From positions 846,272 through 910,271 of the forward strand of contig KL647304.1 in the NCBI GenBank assembly GCA_000727475.1: DNA of 64,000 nt, written 5' to 3'. The stretch comes from Sarcocystis neurona (lineage: Eukaryota > Apicomplexa > Conoidasida > Eucoccidiorida > Sarcocystidae). A model generated the notes under the pieces. It saw only the letters and a program-made list of their open reading frames with translations, was not told the origin of the DNA and searched no databases. The translations under genes were made by a program, and so were the position numbers. This document shows positions 60,204-64,000 of the stretch, in pieces; position 1 is the stretch's first letter, and the number at the start of each line of letters is the position of its first letter.

Positions 60204-60932
60204 CTGCAAAATATGTGATAAACATTACAAGCTGGAAGAGACTTTCGGAGACTTGTTTACAGGAAGTGCTTAATAGGCCTATTCCGCATAAAAAAAGGCT
60301 CCAGCGTCAAAAAATTGTTTTGAGTGCAATGGCTCTAGTGCAGCTAACCAGACTGGGAGTTCTTCCACACCTTTTCACGTTTTCCGAGAGTAAGAGTTTT
60401 TAAAACGAATCTGCAGCCCGCCAAATCGTTGAACGATGCACCCTGGCCACTTCGTCCATTGAATCTGCGTTCACCAAGTCGTGTGGTTTCGAGGCGGGCG
60501 ACTCTTGTACACGTCCGCGACTGAAGGAGAGAACACACACTACTCGAGCTGTGTGCACGTACGCACTCATTGGGGCACATATATGATCTGTTTCTAACGA
60601 TAACTAATCACTTCAAACACCACCTGTAGCGAGTACTACATGGTGGAAAGATCATTTATCATTACTATGAAAAAAACGATGGAGAGCCTCAGTTCTTGTA
60701 TTCATAGTCTTTCGAAGGAGGCTAGGGAAGCCAACAGTTTCTTTTTTTAGTAGGGGAGATTTTGCAGGCCAAATATCACTCTGTTTCACCAGAGTAGAAA
60801 GATACAGGCTTGCGCCAATAACGCGTCACAGTGAGTCGCAGACAAGCCTAGCAACTACCGAGTCACGAGGCTTTGGCAGATACAATACGCGCCACAGTCG
60901 TGCAAAAAGAAGTCTGGAAATTACTACCTTAC

Positions 60933-61357
60933 CCTGTGCGGCACACGAGGAGGAATCTGTTACTTGGATACCTCTCATGGATGAGGAATCTGGCACTTGG
61001 ATAACTTTGGTGGACGCAGTGGGACCAGGAAGCCGTGAACCAAGTATGTGTCGGACGGAGTCCATGGGTTTTTCTCTGGGATAAAGCATACTCCGTTTAC
61101 GTTACGACCTTGCAAACGAGGAAGTCATATGTATGGACGCAATCGCTACACTGCGGAAAACGTGAAATTTGAGCTACACCGGATGGTGCGCACGCTTCAT
61201 TTCTTGAGATAGACACTGCAGTTGTACGATACATGTATGGCCCCCACTTGTACAGCGTAAATCTTTGACGCACGTAATTCACTTCTCCACAAGAACTATC
61301 AGACAACAGCGGAGGTCGTTGTCCAGAAGCAGGCCAAAGTCGATGTTTATCTACCAC
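60933..61357 (-). other. Candidate upstream exons of the minus-strand gene
   Basis: Two open minus-strand segments look coding. One, 61357-61097, starts with a possible ATG and reads smoothly to KWGPYMYRTTAVSISRNEA and beyond. The other, 61089-60933, ends at a GTAAGG donor in phase 1 and contains a near-duplicate pair IQVPDSSS/IQVTDSSS. How they connect to each other or to the exon at 60203 could not be worked out; a junction between them would need an implausibly short intron. Confidence 0.25.
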
Positions 61358-62060
61358 TGTTGTTGGCTACCTGTGTGTGTCGTGGCGCTACAGTACACCA
61401 TTGCTGTCATACAGAGCCTGATCACTCTCGCTTGCACACAACGGACGCGCACACGTAGAGAGGTACTGACTTTAACACGATCTGTCTTCGCACTTAATTA
61501 GTCTACGTCGGCATATACGCATAATGGTAAAAAACAGCAGACTAGGCCAGATTGACGTGTGTGCGCACATATATATTCTCATGTAGCGTCAGTTCTCTCT
61601 GAAATCTGCCTACGTTTGCTGCTCATCAGCTTGACTAATGTACTTGATTTATTCGTTGAATGCACTGACATTCCCTTCCTGTGCGCTGTACAGTGGGGAT
61701 ATTGAATGTAAGTTTGTGCTTGGACACCATTCCTGCAGAACGCGGCATTCAGGAACATTGAAACGGTTTCCATGCACTTTCTGTCAACGACAGTCAGTTT
61801 CGCGAATGACCAGACTTAGTTAGACGAAAAAGGGAGACAGGGGCACGGTTATAAATGTACAGCGACACATGTGCTACTATGCAGATCGGTGTGTAAAGGG
61901 ACAGAGGAATGGGCCTATCGAGAAGTGCAGGCTGGTACGTACGGAGTCAGGAGACGTAATAGAAAAAGATGTTTTCCTTCTGCATTCGTGCTTTGCGGAA
62001 GTGGGCTCTAGTGCGCGTGAGCACTGTTATTCGTGTGTACGGAAGCCGACGCACAAAGCT
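61358..62060. other. Stretch with no supported gene
   Basis: Ordinary base composition, no microsatellite, no phase-consistent exon pair found on either strand. It probably contains the promoter and 5' untranslated sequence of the + strand gene that follows, but no specific site is recognisable. Confidence 0.5.
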
Positions 62061-63702
62061 ATGCACACGTCCTCACAGAAGCGTGTGACATGTTTGCGCA
62101 CCATTCCCGCTATAATAAGAAGGCAGACCTCGCATAGCTATGTGGTTGCATTGGTGGTGTAGTCGCAGGCGTCGGTGTTGAAGGACTCCAATTTCCCCTG
62201 AGGAGACCACGAATGTTTTTCTCTACCGCAGAACCTCAGTATCGACTGCAAGGATCCCTGAACAGCCGGTCTTGCCTCGTTCGCCTTTATAGAAAAGTAG
62301 GGCCGTGTCCATGTGCTTGTGCAATTGTACATGCAACTACTTCTCTACATCTGCGTATGTGTGGCACGTGTCTGTACAGACGCACATGTATCTGCGTATG
62401 ACCGGAGGGTGCTGATGCAGATTAACACAGAATGCACGCAAGTGGGAAACCTAGAGCTCACGCTGGTTCTTCCAGTCATATGAGAATACACTGCTGATTT
62501 CCCACTACTACTCTACCGTGCAGCTGCGCTATGCATTACACGAGTATCGCCCATGTGGTCGAAGGTTCATACCAGGAATGCGTAGTGTGGTCATTGTCAC
62601 ATGCAGATATACATTCTGTGCCCTGGGGATGTAGTTTGAAGATATACGTGTGTAACATACTGCACTTTTTGGGAGAATTCTACACATGCACAACTCCGCA
62701 TTGACGACCATATACATATATACAGAGAACGAGAACGTAGGTGGGTAACAGCTCTCGCTGTTTCGCGTATGATCATACGCACACATGATAGGTACACTGG
62801 TGCGAAGGTTAAATCTGTACGAATAGCCGAGTGACAATGTGTGAACGACGAGCGCAGGTAACGTTCTGCGCCCGTTGCTGTCGCTGCCTGCATCAACCAG
62901 GTGTTTCAACTTGGGAAGAGCCATTTGTTTTGTACTCTGAGTTCCTGCTTGGAATCGGCACTTTTGAGCACAATCCTGTCAAGTACTACACAGCAACAAT
63001 TGTCTAGGGTTCTCCCGCAGCTAGTTTGCCGTACGTACGTGTTTTGCCGTACGTGCGTGGGTCGGCCTGGACGTGCACATACATTTTGCGAAAACCCAGG
63101 CACGCAAGACTTCTGCCGAAGCCTCTCGATAATCATCGAAACACGGCGCGGTGCGTAACAGCACGAATTTAAAGAGGTTTAGAGCCCTGTGCGCCTACGC
63201 ACGCGTGAATGCAAGTGAATAGGTCGGTACAGAGGTGCGCAGATACAAAGCAAAATTGGGGCATGTACATCGTTTTACGTCTGTTTCATAAAAGCGAGGC
63301 AGTGAACAGAGCAGCTGTTTAGCACGCACAATGCAGGTTATTTCTGTCTTGCGTCCAGACGCTCGTATCAAGGCCGATTCGGATGTTTTCGTTTCAGGAG
63401 AACGCAAGCCAGCTTGCGGTGGCACGTGTGGCGTAAAGATCCCATTACGTTCTGTCTTCCGAAAGAGCGCGTCTTCACGCCTGGAGATTTGTTGCGACGG
63501 CATCTGAGACGTACGTATGTGCATGTGTACCTTGCCCCTTCATTTCTCGAACCAAACACTTCGCAGCCAGTTGCACTTCTACCCAACGCATCCGACAGGC
63601 ATAACTAAGTCTCTTACGTCTTCTGCAGAATTCGAGGCCTCCGTGGAAAAACGGTGGAGCAGGCACTCGGGGATACGCAGAAGAGGGTTCATTCAAGTAT
63701 AA
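62061..63702 (+). CDS. Probable small multi-exon gene with LYR-like motif
   Basis: Exons 62232-62296, 62524-62581, 62901-62982, 63398-63510 and 63629-63702 (TAA) join in consistent phase. Sites: CTCTACCGCAG, GTAGGG/CTACCGTGCAG, GTAGTG/TCAACCAG, GTACTA/GTTTCAG, GTACGT/CTTCTGCAG. A start exon 62061-62082 also fits, giving 137 residues, but is weak. Exons 1-2 read SCLVRLYRKLRYALHEY, resembling the LYR motif of mitochondrial accessory proteins. Later exons carry STWEEPFVLYSEFLLGIGTF, FTPGDLLRRHLRQFEAS and a basic C-terminus. Small basic proteins of this kind are often mitochondrial, but this is inference. No repeats in the coding sequence. Confidence 0.5.
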
Positions 63703-64000
63703 TTTTGTATCGCAATCTGTAATTCTTGAAATCTAAGGAAACAAATTTTCCTACGTGTTTTGCCATTGGCTGTATGGGTATGGTTCTCTCCAAGAGCGAA
63801 CAGTCGCAGCGGTCTACAAGCGAAATTTCTCATGTGCGTGCACTAATTTATATCGGATACTCCTACAAATTCTTGGACACTCAAGGTAAGCGTATACACA
63901 CATAAACCGTATTATGTTCGACTTTCGAGCTCCACTGTACTCCCACAGAATCAAAAGGACACATCATTCAAACACGCATAAATACGGACATAGAGTCACA
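63703..64000. other. Right flank, no feature seen
   Basis: 298 bases of unremarkable sequence after the TAA of the preceding gene. No exon or repeat recognised. Confidence 0.5.

Noticed and set aside
1..64000. tRNA, rRNA, CRISPR array or telomeric repeat
   Set aside because: No tRNA A/B-box pair, rRNA core, spaced direct-repeat array or TTTAGGG run was seen by eye. A tRNAscan/Rfam search would settle the RNA genes.

Overview
The window looks like a nuclear contig from a coccidian apicomplexan, most probably Eimeria or a close relative such as Cyclospora. The evidence is dense (CAG)n/(AGC)n runs inside coding exons, genes split by 1-3 kb introns full of TATG, GT and CT microsatellites, and alternation of repeat-rich blocks (about 1-32.5 kb and 44-56 kb) with repeat-poor blocks (about 32.6-43.9 kb and 56.4-64 kb). 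That alternation matches what is known for Eimeria chromosomes. The species cannot be fixed from sequence alone. No tRNA, rRNA, CRISPR or intact transposon was seen. Gene models below come from reading frame, GT/AG sites and splice-phase agreement; no transcript or database evidence was available.

Repeat-rich block 1 (1-32.5 kb, + strand) is essentially one giant gene for a DExH/DEAH-box RNA helicase. Fourteen exons can be joined in consistent phase. All helicase motifs and the HA2 winged-helix region are present, spread over about 30 kb and interrupted by poly-Q/A/S inserts. A 369-N assembly gap sits in an 18-bp coding minisatellite in exon 1, and its length is probably wrong by one base. 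The 3' end is unresolved; three phase-compatible exons between 32.6 and 34.2 kb may complete it.

Repeat-poor block 1 (33-43.9 kb) holds compact, small-exon genes that simple ORF reading misses: a RING/TRAF-zinc-finger/coiled-coil protein on the - strand (35.9-37.3 kb), a probable gene at 38.9-40.0 kb (+), a possible gene at 40.5-41.4 kb (-), and a probable five-exon gene at 41.5-42.7 kb (+). Short tandem duplications lie between them.

Block 3 (44.3-59.1 kb, + strand) is a six-exon P5A-type ATPase (Spf1/ATP13A1 family), a predicted endoplasmic-reticulum membrane pump/dislocase. All P-type motifs are present, but the TM4 signature is changed to PAEFP. Its first exons and introns look repeat-rich, while its 2.7-kb last exon looks repeat-poor, so the compartment boundary runs through this gene. 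A candidate extra 5' exon lies at 43.5 kb.

The right end (59.4-64 kb) again carries small-exon genes: one on the - strand (59.5-60.2 kb, perhaps extending to 61.4 kb) and one on the + strand (62.1-63.7 kb) with a LYR-like motif. I see no obvious multi-gene 'system'. The more novel material is the set of uncharacterised small genes and the way repeat compartments cut across single genes.
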